Origin: Aphrophora alni
Taxonomy: Eukaryota > Arthropoda > Insecta > Hemiptera > Aphrophoridae
DNA: 64,000 nt
Direction of reading: 5' to 3'
NCBI GenBank assembly: GCA_963513935.1
Contig: OY740765.1
Coordinates: 74,135,718-74,199,717 of the forward strand
Below the pieces are notes generated by a model that was not told where the DNA came from, did not search any database, and was given only the letters and a program-made list of their open reading frames with translations. The position numbers were made by a program, and so were the translations under genes. This document shows, in pieces, positions 34,906 through 47,367 of the stretch. The stretch's first letter is position 1. Each line of letters opens with the position of its first letter.

Positions 34906-36224
34906 AGGCATAATAGGATCCTAAAGAGGCAAATGATATGGGTTCTTTTTCCATGATTTTGGGATAATTGATACCAATCCTCTGGTACATAATATTGTTT
35001 TGCTACTAGCATAATGTTCTTTCAGTCTAAAGTCAGCATTGTTCAGAAAAAATGGATGTCCACTGGTCATCAACATATGGTCAATTATGTTTATTAACTT
35101 TATGTTGTTTTGTTATTTCTGGATGAAGTTCATACTGGACAATGGAATTTTTTTTGCTTTGGTTTTAGTCTCCGCATCTGTTGCTAAACATCAAAATTTG
35201 CTCAACATCACTGGATGCTCTCTGTTCTATGTGCTGTAAGACACATGAAATAATTTCTTCAATGTCACAAGAACCAACGGTTTCATCCAAACTGTATATG
35301 TAGCCTGAAGAAGCTCTTGTCACCCAAGATTATACACAAATATATTTTGTTTATAGTAAGCAATAGATTTGTTTTTCTTGTTGCTTAAAGACGAAAAACT
35401 TCTCTGTCATCATCACCTTATAACAAAGGAAGAAAAAAATAAAATAAAGACTCTTAGCAAATAAGTGACGATAAACCACCTCCTAGACCGGTGATTCATT
35501 AATTTCCGTATAATGTTCCTCTTAGAGTTCATATATTATTAGAATCAACAAGTGCCATTTCTGCACGATTATTTGTACCAGACCGAGATTTTATATGTGT
35601 TTGTGATGTGTATGTGAACACAGTGTTAATGTTATTAGCTGGCCTGATAATGCTGCCTATGGCAGGGGAACATGTAGCCATTATTCTGATATAAAGAACT
35701 ACTGTCAACTTGAAATGTTCAAGGTATATTAATTTTTGGAATGTTGAGGTAAGGAGATATGAAATGTCTATTGAGATTATGAACTCTTGTATAATGGGAT
35801 TGGTAGCTTAAAAATGATGATGAATGATTTCAAATAATATCCATTTTTTCTGAGAAATTTGTTAAATGAGTTTTCTTGCCCATCATGTTACAACCAGGTT
35901 CCTAACCTTGCTAGACTTTATTTAAAGACTATGCAGTTGACATTTAGAAATCTGTAAGGTGCTCAAAAAAGTGTTTGCTTTCGAAAGCTAAAGGAAGTAT
36001 ACTTGCCTGCCTATTAGTTTTTTTTCACATTCCTTAGACAGTGTACATTAGGTTTTATTTGATGGCAGAGTTCACTTAAATAGCCATTATAAACTTGCAA
36101 TGAATCCATTTTATAAAAACCTTTAAACAATTTCTTTCTTTCTTACTGACATTTTCAGAGTAATTCCTTTGGCAGTTGCAGGGTTGATAATTGAATATTT
36201 TCAAATGCATATAATGATGAAGGT
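34906..36224. other. Intron DNA, probably including decayed mariner sequence
   Basis: Around 35000-35300 the - strand shows disconnected transposase-like words, but I could not build a consistent frame. The rest is AT-rich DNA without a gene. Confidence 0.4.
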
Positions 36225-36416
36225 ATGAGTAATGAGGAAGAGAATGTTATTTTGCATAACATAAGTAAGAATGAATCTAAAAATGAAGATTGCATTGTTT
36301 GTTTCAAGAGAGAGCTGTACTGTGAGACATCCTACATATGCAAGACCTACACAAATGATCCTCCACTGCACATAGAACATTGTTTTGAGGATTACTATAC
36401 AAAACAAAATTACTAG
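36225..36416 (+). pseudogene. piggyBac transposase C-terminal Cys-rich fragment
   Basis: The frame ends with CIVCFKRELYCETSYICKTY, then PPLHIEHCFEDYYT. This matches the CxxC...C..C...PLC...CF..YHT zinc-binding tail of piggyBac transposases, with one Cys replaced by His in the PPLH position. The catalytic part is absent. It lies in the intron before the large BOD1L exon. It is a different lineage from the fragment at 29436-30677, because the rest of that gene is missing there. Confidence 0.75.
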
Positions 36417-36867
36417 CTTGAAACTCAATATTTTTCATTTAGATTTACAGTTTTCTTTCAAGATTTCATGTCATACTAATTATTATTCCACCTTGTATAT
36501 CGCTCATTTCTTGATTGTTTTACTAAATATTTGTAACATTTTATATTAAAATATTCAATATTTTATACAAATAAAAACAATAGTCCAAAAGTATTGTATT
36601 TATTTTTGTAGTAACCTTGTCACCTACAGAGGTAGGGAAAGTTTACATTTAAGACAAACAAAAATTACTTTATTTACCATATAATAATGTAATTTCAAAT
36701 TTTACCAATTTTAGTATAACGTTCAAACAGTTAACTATTACAAAATGAAATTAAGGTCAATAATAATTCTTGCTTTGTTTATTCATTTCTTAATCATTTC
36801 TAATTTGTGTATAAATACTCATTTTTCCATTGATAAGGAAAAGGTAATATTTTTTTTATTAATTTAA

Positions 36868-36896
<29 letters not shown>
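36417..36896. other. Intron DNA before exon 3
   Basis: AT-rich. It ends in a long T-tract (about 36861-36892) and acceptor TTTTACAG at 36896, a strong polypyrimidine tract. Confidence 0.7.
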
Positions 36897-36898
<2 letters not shown>

Positions 36899-39578
36899 TG
36901 AAGACTTTGGAGATGATGAAGAAATTTCTCCACCTTTTGAACCCCATGTTGATGGAAATAGTGACGATAGCCATTTATCTGAAAGTTTACAAAGTAATAC
37001 CTTCACTATATACAGATCTAAACCTGAAACAGTAAATACTGATGTTCATGATTATAAAAACATAGAAAATGAAGACAAGACTGAAAAAGTTGAGCTAAAA
37101 ACAGTAGACAGTGTACAAAGAGAATTAGTATCTGATGATGATATTTCAGTGAAAGAAAATAAAGGAAGTAATAAAGGAAAAACTACCAAAATGTATACAA
37201 TTTTGAAAAATAAAAGTGCAAGCGATGATATATGTAAAAAAATATTTCTTAAATCTGATTACTTTATCACTTGTTCTGACGAAGAACGTACTGCAAACAA
37301 GGTTTCGAAAATAAAGAATTATTCTCAGATTAGTGATTCTGAAATTACCAATGGTGGCACTACCAATGAAACTGATTTAAACAGTCAATTGTGTAAAAAA
37401 CCTAATACTGATTTGAAAATAAAAATTTCTAACTCTGGTAGTTATCACCATAAGAAATCACAAAGTGGTAGCTCAAAGTATTCTGAAAAGGACTACCATA
37501 ATCATCACAAACATGCTGATAGAAAGAGTAATAGTCATTCTCGTTGCCATAGCGGTAAAACAAACAATAAACTCAAATATTCAAAAATTAGTAAACAAAG
37601 TGAAATAAAAAATGTTGATAAAAAAGAAAAATATTATAAAAAACATGAAAATATAGACACAAAACATAACACAAAAGTTAAAAGTAAAGATGAGAAAATA
37701 AAACATGTTAAAACAGGACACAAAAATCAAATAAAAGATTGTGTAGAAAATATAAATGGCATTTATTTGACAAAGGATCATAAAGATAAACAAAAAGAAA
37801 TTTCAGATAAACATTTTGAATTTAAGGATCATATTGAGAGCAATAGAGAAGATACCCATATTGAAAGCAAACAAGATAAACATCGATGTTCTGGTAAGTC
37901 TTATAGTAGATTTAGGAAGGAAGATCATTCTTGGAATGGAAATGATAAACATATAATTAATGAACAACTGGGAATAACTATAACTGTTATCAAAGATGAC
38001 AAAAAGTCTACTGTGAGAGATAAAAGGCGTGAACTGTCAAAAATTAAACATAGTAAGAAACATTGTAAATCTAATGAGAAGTTTAAGGAAGGGCGAAGAT
38101 CAAGCGACAGAGATAGCAATGGACAAGGAGAAGGATCGAACACTACAGATAATGTATCTAGTCATTCACAGTCTCAATCACAAACATCACCAGAAAAAGA
38201 CAATATCAGTCAAAGTTCTAATGATACTTTTGTTTGTGATTCTGTAGAATATGTTGAACCTGTTTATTCAAGTTATGGATCCGAATATTCTATAACAGCA
38301 AGTAAACAGGATCATAAAGAAGAAAGTGATAAAGGGGATCATAAAATACTAGCTTTAAAATCTAATATAAAAAAAAAACATTCAAATGTATATGAGGTGA
38401 GGAAAAGAATTCAAGCACGTAAAAGTTTAGAGCGGATACGTAATAAAAGGACACAAGCAGAAATTGAAAAAACCGTAAATAATAACACAAATTTTAATAA
38501 AGATAGATTTGATGTTAAGAGACCTCGATTGACAGAACAAAACCCTGCTAAAGATTCTGGAAGTATTTTAAATAGAAACAATAATAATTTTGAAAATATA
38601 GAAGTAATTACAATTATAGAAAATGAATATACAAATAAAAACTTTAATGATGAAGATGTTGATAATTTTAAACGGTCTGAAAACAGTATTGCTATGAATA
38701 GTATTTCTAATAAATTGCAACCTAACCTTAAAAATACCTCATCGTTAAAAATTAAAAAACATAAAAAAGATCCATCTATTTTTGAAGGAAAAAAATCTGT
38801 AAATGATTTAAACAGACTAGTAGTAATCAGCTTGGATTCAAATGCAGAAAATGAATATACAAATAAAAACTTTAACGGTGACAATGTTGTTTTAAAACCG
38901 TCTGAATGCATTGTTACCATTAATAAATTAGAACCTAATTTTAGAAATATTTCATCGTTAACAATTAAAAAACATAAAAAAGATTCATCTATTTTTCGAA
39001 GGAATAATTCTACTAATGATTTAAACAGACAGGAAAATAAAAATGGCACGGAAATAGAGAGTAAGGTAAAAACTCATTCTAAAATGGAGTCATTTGATAA
39101 AGAAAAAATGAATGAAGTATCGATAAATCAGGAAAATGAACCAGATATAATGATAAACAATGAGAACTTTAAAAATCAAGACTTCGCACTAGTCAAATTA
39201 AATTCAGCGAATAATATTTCAATTTTACCAATGACTTCAGATTTAAAGTCAAATGTACCTGTTATTCAATCCCTAATTGACATGAAAAAATCCCACAGGA
39301 AAAAACCAAAAGTTAAGTCCAGACGAAGTGAGGAATACGCAAAGAAAAAAGAATCTTCTAAGAAAAGATGTTGCAGTACTCGAGATTCTGAAGCAGTTAC
39401 TAATAGTGGTCAGGAACATAGTACTGTTCATTCTAAAATGATAATTGGCAGTAATGTTGATAACTGCAGACAAAATAAGATCTTAAAAGTAATCAATCAA
39501 GATGTTAGAGGTGAAGCAAGGTTTGAAGAATTTACTAATCCTGAGAAAGAGCCCAGATACAGCATTGAAGTTTTAGAA
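36897..39578 (+). CDS. BOD1L-like exon 3: large Lys/Asn/Ser-rich exon
   Basis: An 894-codon exon, open from acceptor to donor (GAA|gtaaga), in phase with exons 2 and 4. It begins IEDFGDDEEISPPFEPHVDG, an acidic patch, and then becomes a low-complexity region rich in Lys, Asn, Ser and His, with many basic clusters (KSHRKKPKVKSRRSEEYAKK) that could act as nuclear signals. There is a His/Lys/Ser segment (HHKKSQSGSSKYSEKDYHNH) and a 76-codon internal duplication (38619-38846 and 38847-39034). No enzymatic domain or membrane segment is seen. A long, charged, disordered central exon is what BOD1L1-type proteins have. Sequence identity to them cannot be judged here. Confidence 0.75.
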
Positions 39579-41706
39579 GTAAGATTATTGTTTGAATTCT
39601 ACTTTATCTGTTTCTATCTTATATCGGCGTTAGTGCATTTGATTTTCTCTCAATAGCATTATTTATTTAATACCAGGAAATGTAGCAATCAAGCTTTTTA
39701 TGCTCACTTTGGATACATCCCTTATCAAAATTCGAGGGTATCTTCCATAAGACAAGTTTTTGATTTAAGCATTACTGGTTTGTGGATATTCCTTAATTAT
39801 ATCAAGCTTATTAGTCACTATTTTTAAATTATATTTTTGGCTTAAGTTAGATACAAATAAATTTTACAAATTTTCTCACTCGCCCATCACCAAAACCAAA
39901 TAAAAATAAACTAAAACTAATCGTCATAAAAATTGTCAATTTGGTAGTGAATCATGGACACAGTCTTTGGGAAAAATATAAATATTTAAATAAGGGTTTA
40001 AACTTTCTTTGTTTTTGCCATAAACAAATCTTCTGTGTAAACATATTTGATTAAAATGATGTTGGTCAAGGTTCTTTTATTTTTTTCCAGTTATTCCTGA
40101 ACTGTAACATTGTTTACATACAATTTTGCACATAGGTTTGGGTCATGAATCTTCACATTTTACTAAAATTTGAATGAAATCGGCCAATTTTGAGAAATGA
40201 TGTATTTTTAAACATCCCCATGACTGGTTTTATGTTGTTTTTTTTTCTCACCGACCACACTTTTTGGAAATATGTTTTATTTTTGCACCAATATGTTTTA
40301 TTTGTGTCCTTAAGCAAAATTTGAACAAAGGTATTATACCCGATTTTGAAAAAAATTGAAAATTTGCGATTTTTTTTCTTATGTTAAATTTTAATGTTTC
40401 AGAAAGTATTTGAAAAATTTTTCTCACTATATGGAAAAACATGCTCGCAATCAAGTTTGATTGAAATACTATTTATATATGAGAAAGTTACTCGAGACTA
40501 ATTAATGTTAAACATAAAAAAAATCATGGAAACACGGAGTATCAACAATCTGTTTATTTATTATAAAAAAAGTAAAAATTTACAGTCTCTATTAAGATAA
40601 TTAGTATTTTAGCTTAAATTATTTAAAAAATACAAAGCAGAGCATGTAGGAGGCTTTTAGTATAATTTGATATATAAGTATAGACAAAAATCTTGAGTAT
40701 GATTTTTAGCTTTTATATTAGTATAAATTAGGAGTGTCATACACATTTTTCTTAAGACTAGTTAACACTACATTGGGAAGTTCAAAAAGTGTCTGGTATT
40801 TGGATGCCAGAGAGCAAATGATTACTGGCACGGGTTAGCCCTAAGAACAACAAAACATTTTTTCTAAATTTGAAGGATTGTTTACAACAATATTTTGAGA
40901 ATATCAGGTATCAAAATTTTAAAAACATGACAGAGAATTACTGGTACAGTTAGTTATATTTATCAGTAGAAATGAAAAAATCGAATACATTATATACTGT
41001 CACCATAATCATGGAATGTTAAAATTTCGATCAAATTAGGTAAAAAAGAAATACAGTTTTTGTAACTTTTGAGCTTCCTTTCATTCTTATAATAGAAAAA
41101 TGAGTATGAAAAGCCCTCATCACCAATTTAAATGTGAAATTTGTTTAGATTTTGTAAATATATATAATTTTAATACAAAAAAGTTTAAAATCACTGTACT
41201 GTGTAAAAGTAGACCGGCCATTGAAGAGATTATTAAAAATTGCAAGCAAATAGATCCAACCATTTGGGCTGTACAAGCGATTAAAAAATCCTAAACAGAT
41301 TAAGATCTGTTTAAAAAATGAATTTGATCTTAAAGCTGATACTAAAAGCTATCATGTTTTTTCATTAAAAAAAAAAAAAATCTTAAATGTTATCTGCAAA
41401 CTATGAAAAGTAGGAAGAATACAAAAATAATTCTTTATTTGGACATTTATGATATTTTGCCCAAAAGATAATTTAATTGTTTATTATCGCTTTTGAATAA
41501 TTCATTTAACATTTCAGCAGTTATTTTGCTCCTCAAAGAAACTGTACATTTTAACCATTTGCTTTAGAAAATATAAACAATTATTATTATTAGCAGTATC
41601 TATTCAAACCATTTTATTTTATTTTTAAGGCATCAGACTAGTTCTTTTCCTTTTTTTATCTATCTATTATTGAGTTTTGGTAAATCACTTAAATAAATTA
41701 ACCTAG
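39579..41706. other. Intron after exon 3
   Basis: No mobile element with clear ends was recognised. An ORF at 41100-41294 has a CEICLD motif but no splice context in the right phase. An ORF on the - strand at 40248-40454 has no motif. The rest is AT-rich. Confidence 0.4.
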
Positions 41707-41853
41707 GTTGCAGTTGAAAATACAACTTATATTGTGAAATATTCAAATATTTTACATGTAGAAAACAAATGTTGTACTGTTAAAACTTTTGAAATATCAT
41801 GCCACCTAGTAACATTTGAATGGAAAGAGCTAGATACAAATCTGAGTGATGTA
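41707..41853 (+). other. Open segment of unknown origin, truncated by a mariner element
   Basis: After CCTAG (41706) the frame is open for about 49 codons (VAVENTTYIVKYSN, then CCTVKTFEISCHL, then FEWKELDTNLSD) until TA (41854-41855), where a mariner-like element starts. The composition is more protein-like than the flanks and the phase is compatible with exons 3 and 4. I do not recognise it. It could be a skipped or lost exon of the BOD1L-like gene or a piece of another transposon. Confidence 0.3.
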
Positions 41854-41855
41854 CA

Positions 41856-42680
41856 GGTGGGGACCCCAAAAAATGGGAATTTGGACATAACTACTTTATT
41901 TTTCAATATTTTTACACCAAATTTTGGTCACTTTCAAAGTAATTACCGATGACTGCAATGCACTTCTCTAATCATTTCTTCCATTGTTCAAAACATTGTT
42001 GATATTCACTTAATGGAATCTTCTTTAGTCCATCCAGCGATTTTTGTTTCATCTCTTCCACAGTCTCAAAATGTTTACCTTTCATATCCCTTTTGAGTTG
42101 GGGGATCAAAAAAAGTCGCAGGGAGCGAGATTTGGTGAATAGGGGGGTGGGGGGGGGTGAGCAATCAGTGTCACCGTTTTTTATCAAAAACTGGTTCACA
42201 GACAGGCTTCGAAACAGGCATGAAGTTGTGATCCCTTTGCTCTTCTGTGAGAAGGCTTGGAACAAGTTTGGCTGCAACTCGTCTCATGCACAAATCCTCC
42301 GATAAAATCCTCTAGATTGAACCAGTGTTGGTTTTCTCAACGTTGTCGTCAGTTCTTGACGTTGAAGGTTGCACAGAATGAGGCTGGTTTTCATTCGACA
42401 TTTCTCTGTTTTTAAAACGCTGAAACCACTTGTAGGCTCATGTTTTATCTAAAGTAGCTTCCCCATAAGCTATTTTAAGCATTACAAGAGTTTCCCCAAT
42501 AGGAAACATAATTTCACAGCCATATGTTGCTCCCGGCAGTCAGCCGTTTTACGTTTTCGCTGAAACTGAAAAAGATCTTGAACCCTCCAAGTGCTGATTA
42601 TTTTAGTCCTCAGTGCTAAGCTAGTTCAACGCTCTGCGCAAGGCTTTTATTATTACAGGAAATAGTACACTTTTATTGGC
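41856..42680 (-). pseudogene. mariner-like transposase, internally deleted
   Basis: The left end CAGGTGGGGACCCCAAAAAA follows a TA and looks like a mariner terminus. On the - strand the N-terminal helix-turn-helix is readable (GETLVMLKIAYGEATLDKT, then YKWFQRFKNREM), then PSTSRTDDNVEK, then VAAKLVPSLLTEEQRDHN. The frame goes almost directly to the C-terminal part (LIPQLKRDMKGKHFETVEEM, then YQQCFEQWKK). The central catalytic part between the linker and the last Asp region is largely gone. The right terminus was not resolved. Confidence 0.75.
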
Positions 42681-43066
42681 TGAAATATGACACATCAATA
42701 TTTTCAGCAAAACCCATAGAACAAAATGAAATAAAATTTAAACTTACCACTTTAAAACTGAGGTCTGCTTCAACTCACATCCGCAAAAAATTAAATAAAA
42801 AATTTTCTTTTGTCCATTTAGTGACAACGTAGGTAATAACTAAATTATGATAATCCAATTTCCAATATATACAAAATGTAGCAAATTTTGTTACAAAACT
42901 AGAAATGTTACATAAGTACCACTTTATTTTCTTCATAATGTCAACATCGTTGTAAACTTTCATACATACACAAACTTCAAATTCAGTAAATGTCACTGTG
43001 TGACACTACATCCAACTTTCGCAAATTAGTGTGCTCTATCACTGTGTCTTTAGAAAGTATTGGCAT
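42681..43066. other. Intron DNA, nothing recognised
   Basis: A - strand ORF at 42775-42996 has no motif. TTAA at 43067-43070 starts the next element. Confidence 0.5.
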
Positions 43067-43070
43067 TTAA

Positions 43071-44602
43071 CCCTCCATCTGGCAGATGGAAAAACCTGTA
43101 TCTTCCAAAATCAAAAGCTTACCACCTTTTTCTAAGATATACAAAAGTTTTATGTAATATTTATCAATATATTTAGGGGGGAAAAAAATTGTTACATTTT
43201 CAAAATAAAAAAAAAAATTTTATAGAAAATTGTAAATTAGTCATTTGTTTTTCAAAAATTTACCAAAAATAGTAATATATATTTTATACAAAAGTTCTAT
43301 ATATCATTATATTCAGAAAGGTCCATATAATTTAGCTGTGTAGTGAAGAAAAATGTTAGATGTATCACTTTGGAGTTTTTTGGTCAAATACCAAAAAATC
43401 AGAGAGTAAAAAGAGAATAATTTCACAGAAATCGTTATGTACACCATACTAATAGATTTTTCGGATTTTTTTCAACGATTATTAGAGATTTGTAATATAT
43501 TTAGGGGGGGGGGGAATTTGTTACATTTATTTTCAAAATAAAAATACCGATTTCCCCTAAAAAGGTAACTTTCACAAGTGAGGTTAGGTTTTGACACCTC
43601 AACAATTTAGGCGTAATTAGTAACTTTCTAAAGCTAGGCCTAAGACAAAATCATTAGATTTCACTAAAACAATATACTTTACAAAGAATAACACACATAT
43701 TCACTTGTATAATCAAATAAAACACTCAATATAAGAAAATTTGCTTATAGCCTAGATTTACAATTTACCTCTGAGGTTATCCCAATTATAAACCATTCAC
43801 AAACTAGAAATTCACTCAAAAACAAACTTTAGAAATAAAAACACATATATTGTAACTTGTATACACAATTTATATACAATTTGTATACACAAACCTTCAA
43901 AATAACAAATATCTAACCCCAAAACTATATCCCTCACACCTTTTATAATCGAATTCACGTCACACAATTGCGTATGTTCCGAGATCAAAACAAAACCTTC
44001 TAAGTAAGTATTGCCTATATCAAGTGGTACCAACTTGTAGAATGAAATTTCCTCTACAACATACTATAAAGAACGAATAGAAAATATCAAAAGAAAAATG
44101 GATTATGTCATTTTGTAAACTGCACCGAATGCCAAATGAATTTCATCGCGTCAAGTTTGTACTATCGTCAAATAGAAATATCTCTGGATCTGTGAAACGC
44201 AGAAAAATTTGTAATCTACGGTTAGAAAGAGAAACATGATTGTGATCTATAGAACAGTGTTTTGGTCAACTTATTTGACAGATAAATAGATTTGTAATCA
44301 TATGGGGGGAAATGCCGTCGAATTTACTAAAAACCGCAGAGTTGAAATCTACGATTTTACACATAAAAAATATGCGAACTTCACCAATTTTTGGAATATT
44401 ATTTATAACGTTTTGAGGTATTTTTTTTTTGCATGATTATGCATCTACGGAACATTAGTTTTCCAACTGTATTTTATTTATTGCGATAAGACGATTCTAA
44501 GTGGGTGTAATGTTGAATTGCAAAAAACCTGTTTTAGAGTCGGTGAACTAAAACCATATGTCTCATACCAACCCGTCAGCGGGTTGTTCGCCACGTCAAG
44601 GG
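43071..44602. mobile_element. piggyBac-ended non-autonomous element, copy 2
   Basis: TTAA (43067-43070) is followed by CCCTCCATCTGGCAG. Two possible right ends are seen: ACGTCAAGGG then TTAA (44603-44606), or GCACTTGGAGGG then TTAA (44953-44956), the second giving the better inverted match to the left end. The interior matches the element at 13004-15153, including ~230-bp-spaced TCAGAAAGG cores, and the right part GGAACATTAGTTTTCCAACT matches 14990-15020. No transposase. Confidence 0.75.
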
Positions 44603-44606
44603 TTAA

Positions 44607-45545
44607 CCTTTGAAATCATGCACTAAATAATCATAAAATAAATTGTATTGACCAAAATAATATAGACAAAAACACTAAACAACAATTCACTGCCGGGACG
44701 CAACAGTAAACATCAAATTGTCTTTTACAGGCTTGCTAACATTGATTTTTCTTATAACCATTGATAAAATTGTGCAAAATGAATAGAGCGTCTTTTACTC
44801 AGAGTTACTATATAAAATACATGTAGTTTGAATAAAAGTTATAGTTTGTATATCGATTTTAGCAAACCTTGTTTAATTAGATCGCGATCGCAACTTTAGT
44901 ACTGTGGCCGCGTTAAAATAGATCGCGATCGCGACTTTTAGCACTTGGAGGGTTAAAAAGAAAAATTCTCACGGACGAACTGATCCACTCACAGTGAACA
45001 AACATTGCACACTGACATGTGGCAATGTGACTCGAGACTCTCTCTCCGGCTGACCAGCCACGCCCACCCCCTCTCTCCTCACTAGCCCGATTCCCGTTAT
45101 TTTTGGCTTCCCCCTCGTATGAAGAGTTATTTGGCACAAAAATTTAAGATTTCATAACAAACTGTTTTTGGTAAGATATTTTGATAAATTTACTTTGTGA
45201 GATTATTTTAAGTATTATAGAGTAAATTAAAGACTCTCCGATCGTCATCTAGCTGACCTGAGCTGTGGTGTAAATAATATAAATGGATCTATGAATTTAT
45301 TCTCTAAAAGAGTTAATTAACAGTACTTTTTGATAGTAAGCCCATATGAAATATGTGCCTAATGCCCACCAGTATATGTTTTTTGTCTAGTTTTTATGTC
45401 ACAAGAAATTGCAGGTGCTTGCTTTTGGAACTACTTTATTGACAAAGGAATGACTGTAGCTGCATGATTATCACTGATTGATGAGATATAGGAAGCATAA
45501 CTATATATGTAATTATAAATATACACAGAATGTAAAATAATTCTT
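44607..45545. other. Intron DNA with GC-richer patches
   Basis: Contains two copies of AGATCGCGATCGC (about 44880 and 44920) next to the alternative right end of the previous element, and a GC-richer stretch at 45000-45120. No gene or transposon end was resolved in the latter. Confidence 0.4.
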
Positions 45546-46696
45546 TATACACCTGGCTAAAATTTAAACTCTTTGAGATATCAACGGAAAACCCATATCG
45601 TACCTCTTAAGATACTTTTCTTAACTTTTTATGGTGGTTAAAAATTATGCCCCCCCCCTTTTATAATGGGAGGCTGAGAAGTGCAACTTAATTTATTTTT
45701 AAATGGTAACCATTATCTTATGACATATCATTGGAAAGGTATTTAAAAGAAACACAATGACATCCACAAAAGTCTCTAAGACATCCCTAACCAAAATTAC
45801 AGCTCAAAATTACAACTGAAATGCCAAAGCTTGTATATATTTTTTTAAATTAGGAGAATGTATAATCTTACCTGTTTTATACTTAACAAGTGCTTGAATT
45901 TTTGACTTTGAGTGGGTTGGGAGTGAGCTAGCTGTGTGTAAAAATTTGAGATTGCATTCTAAATTGATTCTATAGGAATGGATTGAAAATTTTGTGAAGT
46001 CATGATGTGTAAGCTAGATGCAGAACCTGATCTACTAATGAGAATCTTTTTTAGTGACAAGCGACGTTTATGACAAACAGTATCATGAATCAGCAAAATT
46101 GTTGTCTTTATGGCTGTTAAGTACAACACTATCTTGACAGTGTTTTCCCAAGAAGAGGTGCTATGGAATGGCCAGCAAGGTGTCCTGACCTTAATCTACT
46201 TGACTACTACTTTTGGGGTCACCTGAAAAACCTTTTATACTAAACAAAGCCAAATGATACGACCTATACCATAGAATGTAAACAGCTCAATCCATTCCTA
46301 TGTAATCAATTTTGAATGCTGTCTCAAGTTTTTACACACGGCTAGCTCACTGCTAACCCACTCAAGGTTAACAATTCGAGGACTTGTTAATAATAAATGG
46401 GTAACATAACACATTCTCCTAATTTCAAAAATGTACAAGCTTTGACATTTCAGTTGTAATTTTGGTTAGTGATGTCTTGGAGACTACTTCTTGGTGTCAT
46501 TGTGTTTATTTTAAATAGACCTTTCCAATGATATGTCACAAGATAATGGTTCCCTTTAAAAAAAAAAATAAGTTGCCCCCTGAACCCTCTTTTAAAAGAG
46601 GAGCACAATTTTTAACCACCATAAAAAGTCAAGAGAAGTATTATGATAGGTACGGTGGGGGTTGAGATAGAGACCTCTAGTTTATATGCCAGTATA
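45546..46696. mobile_element. Tc1/mariner-type element with ~420-bp inverted repeats
   Basis: The two arms (about 45546-45985 and 46280-46696) are imperfect inverted copies: TTTATGGTGGTTAAAAATT, CATTGTGTTT, CCAATGATATGTCA and GAGTGAGCTAGC blocks recur in reverse. The ~290-bp centre encodes, on the + strand, a DDE remnant (FPRRGAMEWPARCPDLNLLD, then YYFWGHLKNL) like the PDLxxLDFFLWGHLK block of a common insect Tc1/mariner-related transposase. Most of the transposase is missing. Confidence 0.8.
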
Positions 46697-46957
46697 TTAA
46701 TAAATTATTTTCTAAATTTTTTTTTTATGGAAGGGGAAGAGGCAATATGGATACATCAATGATAATTCCAACATTGATTTTGTTGTTGTTTAGTACCACA
46801 CTATTTTTTCTATTTATAGTGAGGAAGTAAAACTATATTAATGGTGTTGTTTTATGAAATGTTTATTTGCATATTTTTGTGAGTCTGTACATCCATATAT
46901 GTGAGAACAGTGTGCACCATTTGTTCATTTTTAATACCTGTAAATATATGTATTTAG

Positions 46958-47099
46958 GGTGACATATTTACACAAGGATACAACACTAGCCAAACCGACA
47001 ATGAAGAATACAGTGATAACAAACCAATAAAGTTAGCCACAAAGCTTATGGATGTTGCTCTGCAAGACCTTCTTATGGAAAGCGGTCTTTCTTCAGCAT
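46958..47099 (+). CDS. BOD1L-like exon 4
   Basis: Acceptor TATTTAG at 46957, first codon GGT in phase with the previous exon. It encodes GDIFTQGYNTSQTDNEEYSD, then KPIKLATKLMDVALQDLLME, then SGLSSA. It ends one base into a codon at CAT|gtaagt. The helix ATKLMDVALQDLLMESG is the most ordered-looking part. No named domain was recognised. It is assigned to the gene by phase, strand and position; the next exon was not found in the window. Confidence 0.6.
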
Positions 47100-47367
47100 G
47101 TAAGTCCTAGATCATAGATTAATTAAAATTAAAGTTATTTTCACTTTATAAGTTATCTTTGAAGAATGTGATATTTTAAATTTAATATGTTTCTCAAATA
47201 GGTCTATATATGAAGTTGTCTTATACACTGTTAATAAATTATAACATTACTAGCGACCCTTATCGCGGCTTCGCCCACACAATTTTAAGCTTGCGAATCT
47301 ATCTGTTGATATGTTAATAATTTTCTAATTTATTAATTTTTTTTGTAGAAATGATTTTGCAAATTAA

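Noticed and set aside
38411..39049. 212-residue - strand ORF with hydrophobic segments
   Set aside because: It is the antisense of the Lys/Asn-rich exon 3; AAA/AAT codons read backwards as Phe, Leu and Ile.
41100..41294. 64-residue ORF with a CEICLD motif suggesting a zinc finger
   Set aside because: Only one CxxC pair is visible, there is no matching splice context, and there is no similarity to neighbours.
44913..45137. - strand ORF in a GC-richer patch
   Set aside because: No motif, and it overlaps the end of a piggyBac-family element. Base composition alone is not evidence for a gene.
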